Below are positions 1 through 7,233 of a stretch of DNA of 27,756 nucleotides, one piece after another. Position 1 is the stretch's first letter; every line of letters begins with the position of its first letter. The stretch is taken from positions 1 to 27,756 of the forward strand of contig CAZABG010000028.1 of NCBI GenBank assembly GCA_964483465.1. The letters run 5' to 3'. Source of the DNA: CAZABG01 sp964483465. GTDB lineage: Bacteria; Chlamydiota; Chlamydiia; Chlamydiales; Parachlamydiaceae. A program made the translations under genes and the position numbers. Under the pieces are notes generated by a model that did not search any database, was not told the origin of the DNA, and worked only from the letters and a program-made list of their open reading frames with translations.

Positions 1-1037
1 GTTTCAAGATGTGCTTGGTCGAGAGGTATCTGGGTTTTTATCGTTTTAAGGGCTAGCTTAAAATGATTCCCTTCTGTTTGAGTTGTAATATTCGAAAAAG
101 AGGGGTGGTGGAGAAATTCAAGGAAATACCCTTTATCCGATTTAATAATGCGAGCCTTGGCATAATTTCCAATGCCCCACAGATCGCTTATACTGTTAGG
201 ATGATCGGATGTTTGCCCTGGCTGGTCTTTAACCCAATCTTTGCCATTGAAAAACTCACCTTGAACATCGCCGTAAGGGGTGAGAGTGATTTTTCCGATC
301 TCTTTGTTCATTTGTTTGAACTTGATCGTATTACCTGTTGTCTGCTGGATCTTGCCTTCAAAGGTAATAAAGGGGATATATTCTAACTTTTTCATCCACT
401 CAGCGTTTTCAAAATCGGTGATGGGTTTGCCGTCTTTATCAAACCCGTAGATAGAGCCGCCATAAAAATAAAGCGTATCTCCCGGTTTTCCGATAAGTCT
501 TTTCACATATCTTTTAGTGTAGGGAAAAACGTAAAGAAAAGTCGTGTCCACATCGGGAAGATCGAGTTTATCGCCTGAAAAAATAAGGCTTGATCCTCGT
601 TGAACATACTTATCATCAAAGTAGAAATGGTCTGTAACGAGAGGGATGTTGATGCCGTATGGAGTTTTGGTTACAGTCAATAAATCGTTTTCTTTAAAGG
701 TGGGTCTCATGGAGCCGGTAGGAATCTGCATCGGCTCAAACCACATCTGGCGAACAATAGTGGCAAGAACTAAAGCGACAGCAAGACCTGCTGTTCCCTC
801 AAGCAGTTTTCGCCACAGCGGTTTTGGAAAGTGAGTTTTTGCCCTCTTTTCAAGGTCTTTACTTAAAAGGGTGGCTTCTTCGCGTTTATTTTCTTGAATA
901 AGCGATTGAAGTTTAAGGAGATCTTGTTTGAAAGACTCCTTATGAACATTGGATTCGGAGCTTTGGTTATAAAGCTTCGCCAAATGGTGAAGAGATTGCT
1001 TTAACTTGGTAAGACTCAATGTGCGTGAAAAAAACAT
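1..1037 (-). CDS. lepB: Signal peptidase I, partial (3' end outside window)
   Basis: Membrane-bound serine protease that removes signal peptides from exported proteins. The frame is open from an ATG at 1037 to the window edge, giving 345 codons without a stop, so the C-terminus is missing. The first 75 residues are a charged helical extension. A single membrane segment follows at about 82-98, then the catalytic motif IPTGSMRPT with the nucleophile Ser109, and the general-base motif VKRLIGKPGD with Lys179. These match the S26 family Ser/Lys dyad. The sequence after Lys179 is already longer than in short bacterial forms, which fits the very long LepB of Chlamydiota. No good ribosome binding site is visible before the ATG. 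The annotation is firm; only the length is unknown. Confidence 0.95.
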   Translation of the reverse strand, partial: MFFSRTLSLTKLKQSLHHLAKLYNQSSESNVHKESFKQDLLKLQSLIQENKREEATLLSKDLEKRAKTHFPKPLWRKLLEGTAGLAVALVLATIVRQMWFEPMQIPTGSMRPTFKENDLLTVTKTPYGINIPLVTDHFYFDDKYVQRGSSLIFSGDKLDLPDVDTTFLYVFPYTKRYVKRLIGKPGDTLYFYGGSIYGFDKDGKPITDFENAEWMKKLEYIPFITFEGKIQQTTGNTIKFKQMNKEIGKITLTPYGDVQGEFFNGKDWVKDQPGQTSDHPNSISDLWGIGNYAKARIIKSDKGYFLEFLHHPSFSNITTQTEGNHFKLALKTIKTQIPLDQAHLE

Positions 1038-1260
1038 GAGACGATCTTAACGAATAGGGTGGGATAAATCAAGTACGTAAAATGTACGCTTATTTTGAGT
1101 AAGTAGGGGGGTAAAATGGGTGAATTATGTGGAAGTTGTGTTAAAAAATAACGATTCTGTTTGGTTCTTCTTTTTGATTGAAAATGAGAGGTTTAAGGCC
1201 GATCACTATATCTAAGTATTTGTATTTCAGTGATTTGCGAAAAATGTGGAAACCTTTCCA

Positions 1261-1281
1261 AGGGGGGTATTTCAACCCCCT
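1261..1281. terminator. GC-rich hairpin downstream of the gap-split gene
   Basis: AGGGGG (1261-1266) pairs with CCCCCT (1276-1281) around a 9-base loop. It lies 5 bases beyond the stop of the minus-strand gene that ends at 1287. There is no proper U-tract on the minus side, so it is at best a weak or structure-only terminator. The rest of the interval 1038-1286 shows nothing I can assign; it presumably holds the lepB promoter. Confidence 0.35.
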
Positions 1282-1286
1282 GATTT

Positions 1287-1977
1287 TCAACGCTTATTTT
1301 GTAGATAAGTATCTAAAGGAGACGTAAGTCCATGTCCGGTATCTATAATCCGAACTTTAGCTTTAGTGAGCCCTCCGCTGATTTCTAACCAATAAGGGAA
1401 ATAGTCAGGATACCCGGAATTTTTCTCAGGCAAATAGACTACAATCGTTTTTCCTGAAAGGTCGCTATCATCGACAGGCCATTTCGTTTTATAAGATTCA
1501 AAAAAAACGCCTTCAATCGCTTGGCTATTGAAATAAAGAGTTGGCTGCCAGATTCTCTTCGTTCCGCCCATTTTCATATTTTCCCGCGGAATTTTTTCAA
1601 ATTGCAAAGAGAGTAATGTAGACAAAAAGTTTTCTGATTCAGCCACTTGCAAAAAACAGCCGCGGCTTAAAGAATAGTAATCTTTAAGTTCGCCTGTTTT
1701 CAAATTAATGACAAAAGTAACCCAGGAAGAGCTTCCTTCGGCGCCATTATGAAGCCACTCNNNNNNNNNNCTGCCAGCTCGGGAATTTTAAATAACTTGG
1801 TGCGCTGACCTCTTCCATGCGAACTTGATCGTCTTTGATTGAAACGACCCTTAATAAAGTATCTGTTCTGCCGAACTGGGCAATGACGTAATCACCCTCT
1901 TTTGCTGCCCTAAAGTTATCTCTTAGAGATAGTTCAGCAGAAAGAGGAAACAAAAAAAGAAGGAAGAGATAGAGCAT
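1287..1977 (-). CDS. Secreted hypothetical protein, interrupted by assembly gap
   Basis: I do not recognise this protein. The N-terminal part starts best at the ATG at 1977. It has AGGA six bases upstream and begins a signal peptide (MLYLFLLFLFPLSA, cleavage before ELS); an upstream TTG at 2007 is less likely. The frame then meets the 10-N gap. On the other side, codons run uninterrupted from 1760 to the stop at 1287 and end in a soluble, mixed alpha/beta-looking region. If the Ns are removed, the two halves join exactly in frame (SWQ then EWLHNG), giving about 226 residues. It is therefore almost certainly one gene and not two fragments. Probably periplasmic or exported. It is transcribed toward lepB. 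Confidence 0.7.
1761..1770. other. Assembly gap (10 Ns)
   Basis: Ten consecutive Ns inside the hypothetical gene. The flanking reading frames are in phase only if the missing length is a multiple of three, so the count of ten is a placeholder and not a measured distance. Confidence 0.99.
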
Positions 1978-2062
1978 ATGTGATCCTGTCATAGCTGATT
2001 TTATCAACCAAAGCGAATTTTCAAGAGGCTTTAGAGGTTTATGTTGCCATAGAGCGCTGCCT

Positions 2063-2091
2063 TTGGCAAGATCGATATTAATGCATGTATT
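2063..2091 (+). promoter_or_regulatory. Possible promoter of the pnc operon
   Basis: TTGGCA (2063-2068), 17 bases, then TGTATT (2086-2091) resembles a weak sigma-70-type promoter ahead of the gene at 2104. The -35 box overlaps one arm of an inverted repeat, TTGCCA (2044-2049) and TGGCAA (2064-2069). The -10 match is only four of six, and the untranslated leader would be very short. This is a suggestion only. Confidence 0.25.
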
Positions 2092-2103
2092 GAGAGCTAA
2101 GCT

Positions 2104-2352
2104 ATGTTAAAATATTTACTTTTTCTTCCTGTATTGCTTTTTGCCGAACCTAGCCGCGATGAAAAGATCAATCAATTAAGAGAAGAAATTCGGGAACTTA
2201 GAATAAAAGCGCTAAACAACGAAGTCAGAGGACAAGAAAATCTTCGATATCATGGGAACTTAACCGTTTCAGATGTAGAAAAAGCGGAAAACTACGAAGA
2301 CGAAGCGGAAAAAAAAGAAGAAGAACTTAAGGCTTTACTAGAACAAAAATGA
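2104..2352 (+). CDS. Small secreted coiled-coil protein
   Basis: 82 residues, no recognised family. The N-terminus MLKYLLFLPVLLFA is a clear signal peptide with cleavage before EPS. The mature part of about 68 residues is almost all Glu, Lys, Arg, Leu and Asn in a heptad-like pattern, so it is expected to be one alpha-helical coiled coil in the periplasm. It has no Cys and no lipobox. Its stop overlaps the start of the nicotinate phosphoribosyltransferase gene in an ATGA junction, so the two are probably translationally coupled and belong to one operon. A GAGAG sequence lies just upstream of the ATG. The gene call is supported by the signal peptide and coupling; function is unknown. Confidence 0.75.
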   Translation: MLKYLLFLPVLLFAEPSRDEKINQLREEIRELRIKALNNEVRGQENLRYHGNLTVSDVEKAENYEDEAEKKEEELKALLEQK

Positions 2353-3809
2353 ATTTGATCTATCCCCATTCCCTTTCTTTGATGACCGATCTTTATCAAT
2401 TAACGATGGCCTATGCTTTTTTTAAAAATGGCGATTTAAACAAGGAAGCAGTCTTTCATCTTTTTTTTAGAAAAAAGCCTTTTAATGGCGGTTTCACGGT
2501 AGCTGCAGGACTTGAAGCGGCGATAACTTTTATTGAAAGATTCAAAGTTGATCAAAGCGATATCGAATATCTAAGAACTTTAAATACAGCAAATGGAAAT
2601 CCGATTTTCGATGAGTCATTCCTCAAATATTTATCGGAACTCAAACTTGATGTATCAGTAGATGCGGTACCTGAAGGAACCGTGGTGTTTCCTTTCGAGC
2701 CTTTGCTTCGCATTCAAGGTTCGATGATAGCCTGCCAGCTTTTAGAAAGCCCCCTATTAAATTTGATTAATTTTCCCACTTTGATTGCTACCAAAGCGGC
2801 AAGGCTTAGGATTGCGGCGGGCGACGATACCATCATGGAGTTTGGTTTAAGACGGGCGCAAGGGATAGATGGAGCTTTGACTGCCGCTCGTTCCGCCTAT
2901 ATTGGAGGCTGCAATTCCACATCGAATGTCCTTGCGGGGAAAATTTATGGCATTCCTGTGAGCGGAACCCATGCCCATAGTTGGGTAATGTCATTTGATG
3001 ACGAACTTGAATCTTTTATGGCGTACGCAAAAGCCCTTCCGGACAATTCCGTATTCTTGGTCGACACCTACGATACTATAAAAGGGGTGCAAAAGGCGTG
3101 TGAAGCGGGAAAATATTTAAAATCGATTGGGAAAAAATTGATCGGGATCAGGCTCGATTCAGGCGATCTTGCCTATTTAAGTATTGAAGCTAGACGGATT
3201 CTTGATCAAAACGGATTTAAAGATGCGGTAATAGTTGCATCAAACGAACTTGATGAAACCATTTTAACTGAATTAAAAAGACAAGGCGCTCAGATTTCTG
3301 TTTGGGGAGTGGGTACAAGCCTTGTCACTTCTGCAAATCAGCCTGCGCTTGACGGCGTTTATAAACTGTCCGCCATCCGAGAAAAAGGGGGAGAGTGGAA
3401 AGATAAGCTAAAACTATCTGAGCAGATGGTAAAGATATCAAATCCTGGACTTTTGCAGATTAAAAGATTTATGCATGGCGAAGGGTATCAAGCCGACTGT
3501 CTATACGATATACGCAAGCCATTGACAAGCGAGCCGTTTATTGTAGATCCGTTTGATCCAACAAGGCAAAAACAGATACCTTCTTACATGCAGGGTATCG
3601 ATTTATTAGAACCTATCGTTCGAAATGGCAAAAGAGTTTATAATTTTCCTAATATTAAATCGATTCGGGATAAAACGGAAAACGAACTTAAGCGTTTTCA
3701 CTCAGGTATAAAACGATTTATCAATCCTCATCAATATGTAGTCGGGATGGATGTCGATTACTACAACCGAAAAGTTGAACAAATACGTAAGATACGAAAT
3801 CAGAAATGA
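2349..3809 (+). CDS. pncB: Nicotinate phosphoribosyltransferase
   Basis: Converts nicotinate and PRPP to nicotinate mononucleotide in the Preiss-Handler route to NAD; cytoplasmic. The 486-residue length fits the longer NAPRTase class (Bacillus/human type). Visible family signatures are TDLYQLTM at 13-20, EFGLRRAQG at 164-172, GTHAHSWV at 206-213 with His210 where the autophosphorylated His is expected, and the PRPP-binding segment IRLDSGDL at 267-274. It sits between a small secreted protein (ATGA overlap upstream) and nicotinamidase (ATGA overlap downstream), which makes a substrate-to-product gene pair. A nicotinamide phosphoribosyltransferase (NadV) is the main alternative, but the motifs and the pncA neighbour favour PncB. 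Confidence 0.95.
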   Translation: MNLIYPHSLSLMTDLYQLTMAYAFFKNGDLNKEAVFHLFFRKKPFNGGFTVAAGLEAAITFIERFKVDQSDIEYLRTLNTANGNPIFDESFLKYLSELKLDVSVDAVPEGTVVFPFEPLLRIQGSMIACQLLESPLLNLINFPTLIATKAARLRIAAGDDTIMEFGLRRAQGIDGALTAARSAYIGGCNSTSNVLAGKIYGIPVSGTHAHSWVMSFDDELESFMAYAKALPDNSVFLVDTYDTIKGVQKACEAGKYLKSIGKKLIGIRLDSGDLAYLSIEARRILDQNGFKDAVIVASNELDETILTELKRQGAQISVWGVGTSLVTSANQPALDGVYKLSAIREKGGEWKDKLKLSEQMVKISNPGLLQIKRFMHGEGYQADCLYDIRKPLTSEPFIVDPFDPTRQKQIPSYMQGIDLLEPIVRNGKRVYNFPNIKSIRDKTENELKRFHSGIKRFINPHQYVVGMDVDYYNRKVEQIRKIRNQK

Positions 3810-4432
3810 AAAGAGCTTTAATATTAGTCGATTTACAAAATGATTTCTTTCCGGGGGGAGCTCTTGCTGTAAAAGACGGCGATAAGGTTTTGCCTGCTAT
3901 TAATGCCTTATTGAAAATGCCATTCGATCTTATCGTCGCAACAAAAGACTACCATCCGCCGCTTCATGTTAGTTTCGCGTCGACTCATGGAAAAAAGACG
4001 GGCGATATCATTTCAAACGGGGAAACGACACAAATCCTTTGGCCTAACCACTGCGTGCAAGGAACCAAAGGAAGCGATTTTGCTCCCGGGTGGGATGCTA
4101 TTCATGTCCATCAAGTTGTTCACAAAGGAACAAATGTGGAAATAGATAGCTACTCTACTTTTTTTGATAACGGCCATAAACAGGAAACGGGACTAAATCA
4201 ACTATTAAAAGAACAAGGAATAGACACCATTTACATCGCCGGCCTCGCGACCGATTATTGTGTGAAATATTCCGTTTTGGATGCGCGCGATTTAGGCTAT
4301 AAAGTGTTTGTCGTAGAAGAAGGGTGCCGTCCGGTAAATTTGAGGCCTGAAGACGGAGAAAATGCCTTTCAGGAAATGCGTGAAAGCGGCGCTTCTATAA
4401 TTTCCATTAAAGATTTGCAAGAGAGATTTTAA
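3806..4432 (+). CDS. pncA: Nicotinamidase
   Basis: Hydrolyses nicotinamide to nicotinate and ammonia, feeding the PncB encoded just upstream. 208 residues, isochorismatase-like fold. The catalytic triad is visible as Asp9 (VDLQNDFFPGG), Lys107 (VHKGT) and Cys152 (ATDYCVKY). Metal ligands are expected at Asp48 and His50 (TKDYHP) and His82 (LWPNHCVQGT). The length and motifs match the E. coli/yeast type. The start codon overlaps the pncB stop in an ATGA junction. With pncB it makes a complete two-step conversion of nicotinamide to nicotinate mononucleotide. NadD and NadE, needed to finish NAD, are not in this window. Confidence 0.96.
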   Translation: MKRALILVDLQNDFFPGGALAVKDGDKVLPAINALLKMPFDLIVATKDYHPPLHVSFASTHGKKTGDIISNGETTQILWPNHCVQGTKGSDFAPGWDAIHVHQVVHKGTNVEIDSYSTFFDNGHKQETGLNQLLKEQGIDTIYIAGLATDYCVKYSVLDARDLGYKVFVVEEGCRPVNLRPEDGENAFQEMRESGASIISIKDLQERF

Positions 4433-4434
4433 TC

Positions 4435-5907
4435 ATGAGAAAACTATTGTTTTTTGTATGCCTAATGGCATCTGTACTTATTGCAGAAGAGCCTAAAGAG
4501 GCTAAAATCGATTTAAAGGAAGAAATCGTAGAAACTCATGGCAAAGCAAAAATTGCAGGTCAGGACATTTCATACACGGTTTACACAGGTACTTTGCCTT
4601 TGTTTGATAATAACAAGCCCAAGGCCTCCATCTTTTTTATTGCCTATTTTAAAGACGGAGTTGAAAAGCCTTCAGAAAGGCCAATCACCTTCTGTTTTAA
4701 TGGTGGTCCTGGTTCTTCATCGGTATGGCTTCATATGGGATGTTTTGGGCCAAAGAGAGTTGAATACAATAGCGACGCTAAAATTGTCGCTCCCTATGAA
4801 CTTAAAGATAATGAATATAGTTTGCTAGATAAGACCGATCTCGTTTTTATCGATCCTATTTCAACCGGTTTTAGCAAAACCGTTGATGGGGAGGACCCAA
4901 AACAATACTATGAATATGACGAAGACATTAAATCTGTCGCTGAGTTTATACGTTACTTTACTTCGAAATATAAACGATGGGAATCGCCAAAATTTCTCGC
5001 AGGTGAAAGCTATGGAACCACGCGGGCTGCAGGTCTTGCGTTAAGGCTTCATGACAATGACTTTTTCTATTTAAACGGCCTAATTCTTGTATCGTCTGTT
5101 TTGAATTTTCAGACCATTCGTGATGCGGGAGGAAACGATCTTCCCTTTATTCTCCTTTTACCGACCTATACCTCTACCGCCTGGTATCACCATAAGTTAA
5201 GCGACTCGCTACAAAAAGATTTGCAGGAATCGATTAATCAGTCTGAAGAATTTGCCATGGGCGAATATGCGACGGCTCTTTTAAAAGGAGATCTTCTTTC
5301 CATTGGAGAGAAGAAAGAAATTGCCGTGAAAATGTCCGCCCTTACCGGACTTTCTGAGGAATATATTCTTAATTCAAATTTAAGAGTGCCTGCGACGCGA
5401 TACATGAAGGAGCTTTTAAGAAAAGATAAGCGCATCATCGGGCGCTTTGATTCACGATTCATTGGGATAGAAGCCGATCATTGCTGCTCGCTTGCAAGCG
5501 AAGATCCGAGTTTAGACGCTATCGCCGGTGCTTTTGCCGCCACCCAAAACCAGTACCTAAGAACGACGCTTAAGTGGGATAAGCCGGTTCCTTACACCGT
5601 GATCGCAAATATTAGCGAATGGAGCTTTAATCGGGCTAAGAATAGCTTTTTGAATGCGGGAGACGATTTAAAATCCGTGATGAATAAAAACCCCGATCTG
5701 AAAGTATACGTCGCTTGCGGCGCGTATGATCTTGCAACCCCCTATTTCGGAACCGAATATACATTCAATCACCTTGACTTGGATCCTTCTTTAAAATCCA
5801 ACGTGGATATTAAATACTACGAAGCAGGCCATATGATGTATTTACATATTCCATCGCTTATCAAAATGAAGAAGGATTTATCAGATTTCTTTAAAGAAGC
5901 TCAGTAA
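4435..5907 (+). CDS. Exported S10 serine carboxypeptidase-like protein
   Basis: Alpha/beta-hydrolase of peptidase family S10, which removes C-terminal residues from peptides at acidic pH. 490 residues, with a signal peptide MRKLLFFVCLMASVLIA (cleavage before EEP), so it acts in the periplasm or outside. The oxyanion segment NGGPGSSS lies at 89-96, the nucleophile Ser192 in GESYG at 190-194, Asp432 in ACGAYDLATP, and His466 in YEAGHMMYLH. All three catalytic residues are therefore present. It begins two bases after the pncA stop, so it is the last gene of the NAD-salvage operon although no direct metabolic link is obvious. It may supply amino acids from host peptides (inference). A hairpin terminator follows at once. 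Confidence 0.93.
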   Translation: MRKLLFFVCLMASVLIAEEPKEAKIDLKEEIVETHGKAKIAGQDISYTVYTGTLPLFDNNKPKASIFFIAYFKDGVEKPSERPITFCFNGGPGSSSVWLHMGCFGPKRVEYNSDAKIVAPYELKDNEYSLLDKTDLVFIDPISTGFSKTVDGEDPKQYYEYDEDIKSVAEFIRYFTSKYKRWESPKFLAGESYGTTRAAGLALRLHDNDFFYLNGLILVSSVLNFQTIRDAGGNDLPFILLLPTYTSTAWYHHKLSDSLQKDLQESINQSEEFAMGEYATALLKGDLLSIGEKKEIAVKMSALTGLSEEYILNSNLRVPATRYMKELLRKDKRIIGRFDSRFIGIEADHCCSLASEDPSLDAIAGAFAATQNQYLRTTLKWDKPVPYTVIANISEWSFNRAKNSFLNAGDDLKSVMNKNPDLKVYVACGAYDLATPYFGTEYTFNHLDLDPSLKSNVDIKYYEAGHMMYLHIPSLIKMKKDLSDFFKEAQ

Positions 5908-5910
5908 GCG

Positions 5911-5946
5911 AAAGAGAAAGGCGGAGATATTCCGCCTGCCTCTTTT
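5911..5946. terminator. Probably bidirectional terminator between convergent operons
   Basis: AGGCGGA (5919-5925) pairs perfectly with TCCGCCT (5931-5937) around a 5-base loop. An outer AAAGAG/CTCTTT pairing is followed by T-rich sequence on both strands. It sits between the S10 gene (plus, stop 5907) and the small paralogue (minus, stop 5945), so it can serve both. Confidence 0.75.
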
Positions 5947-6376
5947 AAAGTTTGCTAGTACTTTGAAGACAGCCTTCTGTAATGTACCAAATAGATATTT
6001 TGGATTTGACTTCAGAATAGACGCAAAGCGCAAGTCTTGGAAGCTTGCATTTTATAAAAGCATTGTTTATCCAATCTCCTGTCAAGGGATTAGGGAGGGG
6101 ATTTTTGCCGTTATCAGTAAAATAAATGAGGCAAACTTCAGTGTCATCAAGTCTTTCTTTTTTAACAAAAAATTGATCGGGTATTAAATTTCCATACAGT
6201 TCAATAATAAGTCGTATCGTATTTTTTGTTTTATGATCTAAATTTCTTAGCTGTTCATTTTTCAGGATTTTAAAAGAGCGGAATTTATCATTACGATTCA
6301 AAGGCGCATTTTCAAATCCAGGGGGGCTTATGTCTGGTTGAAGAAGCAACTTAAATCTATCAAGGTGAGCGGTCAT
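5945..6376 (-). CDS. Small paralogue C of a three-gene tandem family, unknown function
   Basis: 143 residues, no recognised family, no signal peptide or membrane segment. AGGG lies seven bases before the ATG. It shares a pattern with the two genes upstream: a variable N-terminal 40 residues, an amphipathic helix (here KTKNTIRLIIELYGNLI), a beta strand before a V-x-L-I/V-N-like turn (EVCLIYFTDNG), and a C-terminal strand pair LALCVYS...ISIWYITEG. It is the most divergent of the three. Last gene of the minus-strand operon, 10 bases after paralogue B. Likely a small alpha/beta cytoplasmic or translocated protein; nothing shows which. Confidence 0.75.
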   Translation of the reverse strand: MTAHLDRFKLLLQPDISPPGFENAPLNRNDKFRSFKILKNEQLRNLDHKTKNTIRLIIELYGNLIPDQFFVKKERLDDTEVCLIYFTDNGKNPLPNPLTGDWINNAFIKCKLPRLALCVYSEVKSKISIWYITEGCLQSTSKL

Positions 6377-6386
6377 TTTTAATCCC

Positions 6387-6812
6387 TTAAAATTTATCGA
6401 TCATGGCTTTAGTCCAAACAAACTGGGCTTTACCATGAAATCCATCTGCAAATATAAATAGTTTTAGGCCTGCAATTTGACAAACGTGATGAAACTCACT
6501 TTGCTCTTCATAATAAATTGTTTCGCTAGATTCTTCAAATCTAACTTTTAGATCTTTATTACTTTGATTTATGATGACAACATTTCTTTCATTTGGACCG
6601 TTTACAACGGTTATTTTCAAATTTTCATTGTTAAATAGCTTTGCGTACTGAGCAAAAGTGATAAGTGAAATAGCTTTCAATTTTTCAGGAATATTTGCTT
6701 TTGTAAGCAAGGTATGTTGCATGGGTAAGCTATAGGCATTAGGCTCTATGCCAATTGTGCTTATAAGAGGTCTAAAGTTTAGCAAAGGTTTTTCTTGTGC
6801 AGGAGATGCCAT
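6387..6812 (-). CDS. Small paralogue B of a three-gene tandem family, unknown function
   Basis: 141 residues, soluble, no recognised family. It aligns by eye with paralogue A over most of its length. Shared elements are an NF motif near residue 12, then I/V-P-x-x-L-x-x-A-I-x-x-I-T, then LFNNENLKITV (A has LFDENLTITI), then VVIINQS (A has VYLVNSS), and a C-terminal LKLFIFADG...AQFVWT (A has LAIFARK...ALWIYT). AAGGA lies about 10 bases before the ATG. It starts 16 bases after A ends and 10 before C begins, so the three are co-transcribed. The neighbouring transporter may suggest a shared physiological context, but no function can be read from the sequence. Confidence 0.8.
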   Translation of the reverse strand: MASPAQEKPLLNFRPLISTIGIEPNAYSLPMQHTLLTKANIPEKLKAISLITFAQYAKLFNNENLKITVVNGPNERNVVIINQSNKDLKVRFEESSETIYYEEQSEFHHVCQIAGLKLFIFADGFHGKAQFVWTKAMIDKF

Positions 6813-6828
6813 AAATCTGAATCCTTTA

Positions 6829-7233
6829 TTAACGGACTAACCCAAAAGTCGAAACTTGGGATTGAGTGTATATCCAAAGGGCTTGAGAATAATTTTTGCG
6901 AGCAAAAATGGCAAGCCCAGCGTCAATTTTTACCGTCGCTATCCTGCCGATAAATATTTCACCGCCTATGTAATTCAATACGGTTGAGGATGAATTTACT
7001 AAATATACTTTTCTATTATTCCATTGAGCGATGGTAATGGTTAGATTTTCGTCGAATAGAGGGCTGAACTCATGGGTTATAAAACGTATGGCCTGAGCTA
7101 GAGGGTGAGGAACTTCATTTACGGCAAGATTATATTCCAAAGTTCCCATAACTAATTGCTGATGTTCAGAATCATGTTCTGTATGCAAAGTGTGGAAATT
7201 GCATTTATAGGGGATAGGGCTAGGTATACTCAA
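6829..7233 (-). CDS. Small paralogue A of a three-gene tandem family, unknown function
   Basis: 134 residues, no recognised family. The start is a TTG at 7233 inside the last codons of the MFS gene (14-base overlap), with AAGG six bases upstream. I prefer it to the internal ATG at 7149 because the N-terminal stretch with its NF motif aligns with the start of paralogue B. The core reads VPHPLAQAIRFIT, then LFDENLTITI, then KVYLVNSSS, and the C-terminal part LAIFARK...ALWIYTQS. No signal peptide or membrane helix. The overlap with the transporter implies translational coupling. Confidence 0.75.
   Translation of the reverse strand: MSIPSPIPYKCNFHTLHTEHDSEHQQLVMGTLEYNLAVNEVPHPLAQAIRFITHEFSPLFDENLTITIAQWNNRKVYLVNSSSTVLNYIGGEIFIGRIATVKIDAGLAIFARKNYSQALWIYTQSQVSTFGLVR

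Noticed and set aside
63..386. 107-codon plus-strand frame at the left edge
   Set aside because: It is antisense to lepB, whose catalytic motifs are clear on the minus strand.
1081..1110. Imperfect palindrome CGTA-AAATG-TACG with flanking AAG/CTT upstream of lepB
   Set aside because: The paired arms are only four bases plus a bulged extension, which is easily met by chance.
1116..1151. Tiny plus-strand frame MGELCGSCVKK with a G-rich ribosome-binding-like sequence and a CxxC
   Set aside because: Eleven codons only, no plus-strand gene downstream for a leader to regulate, and no other support.
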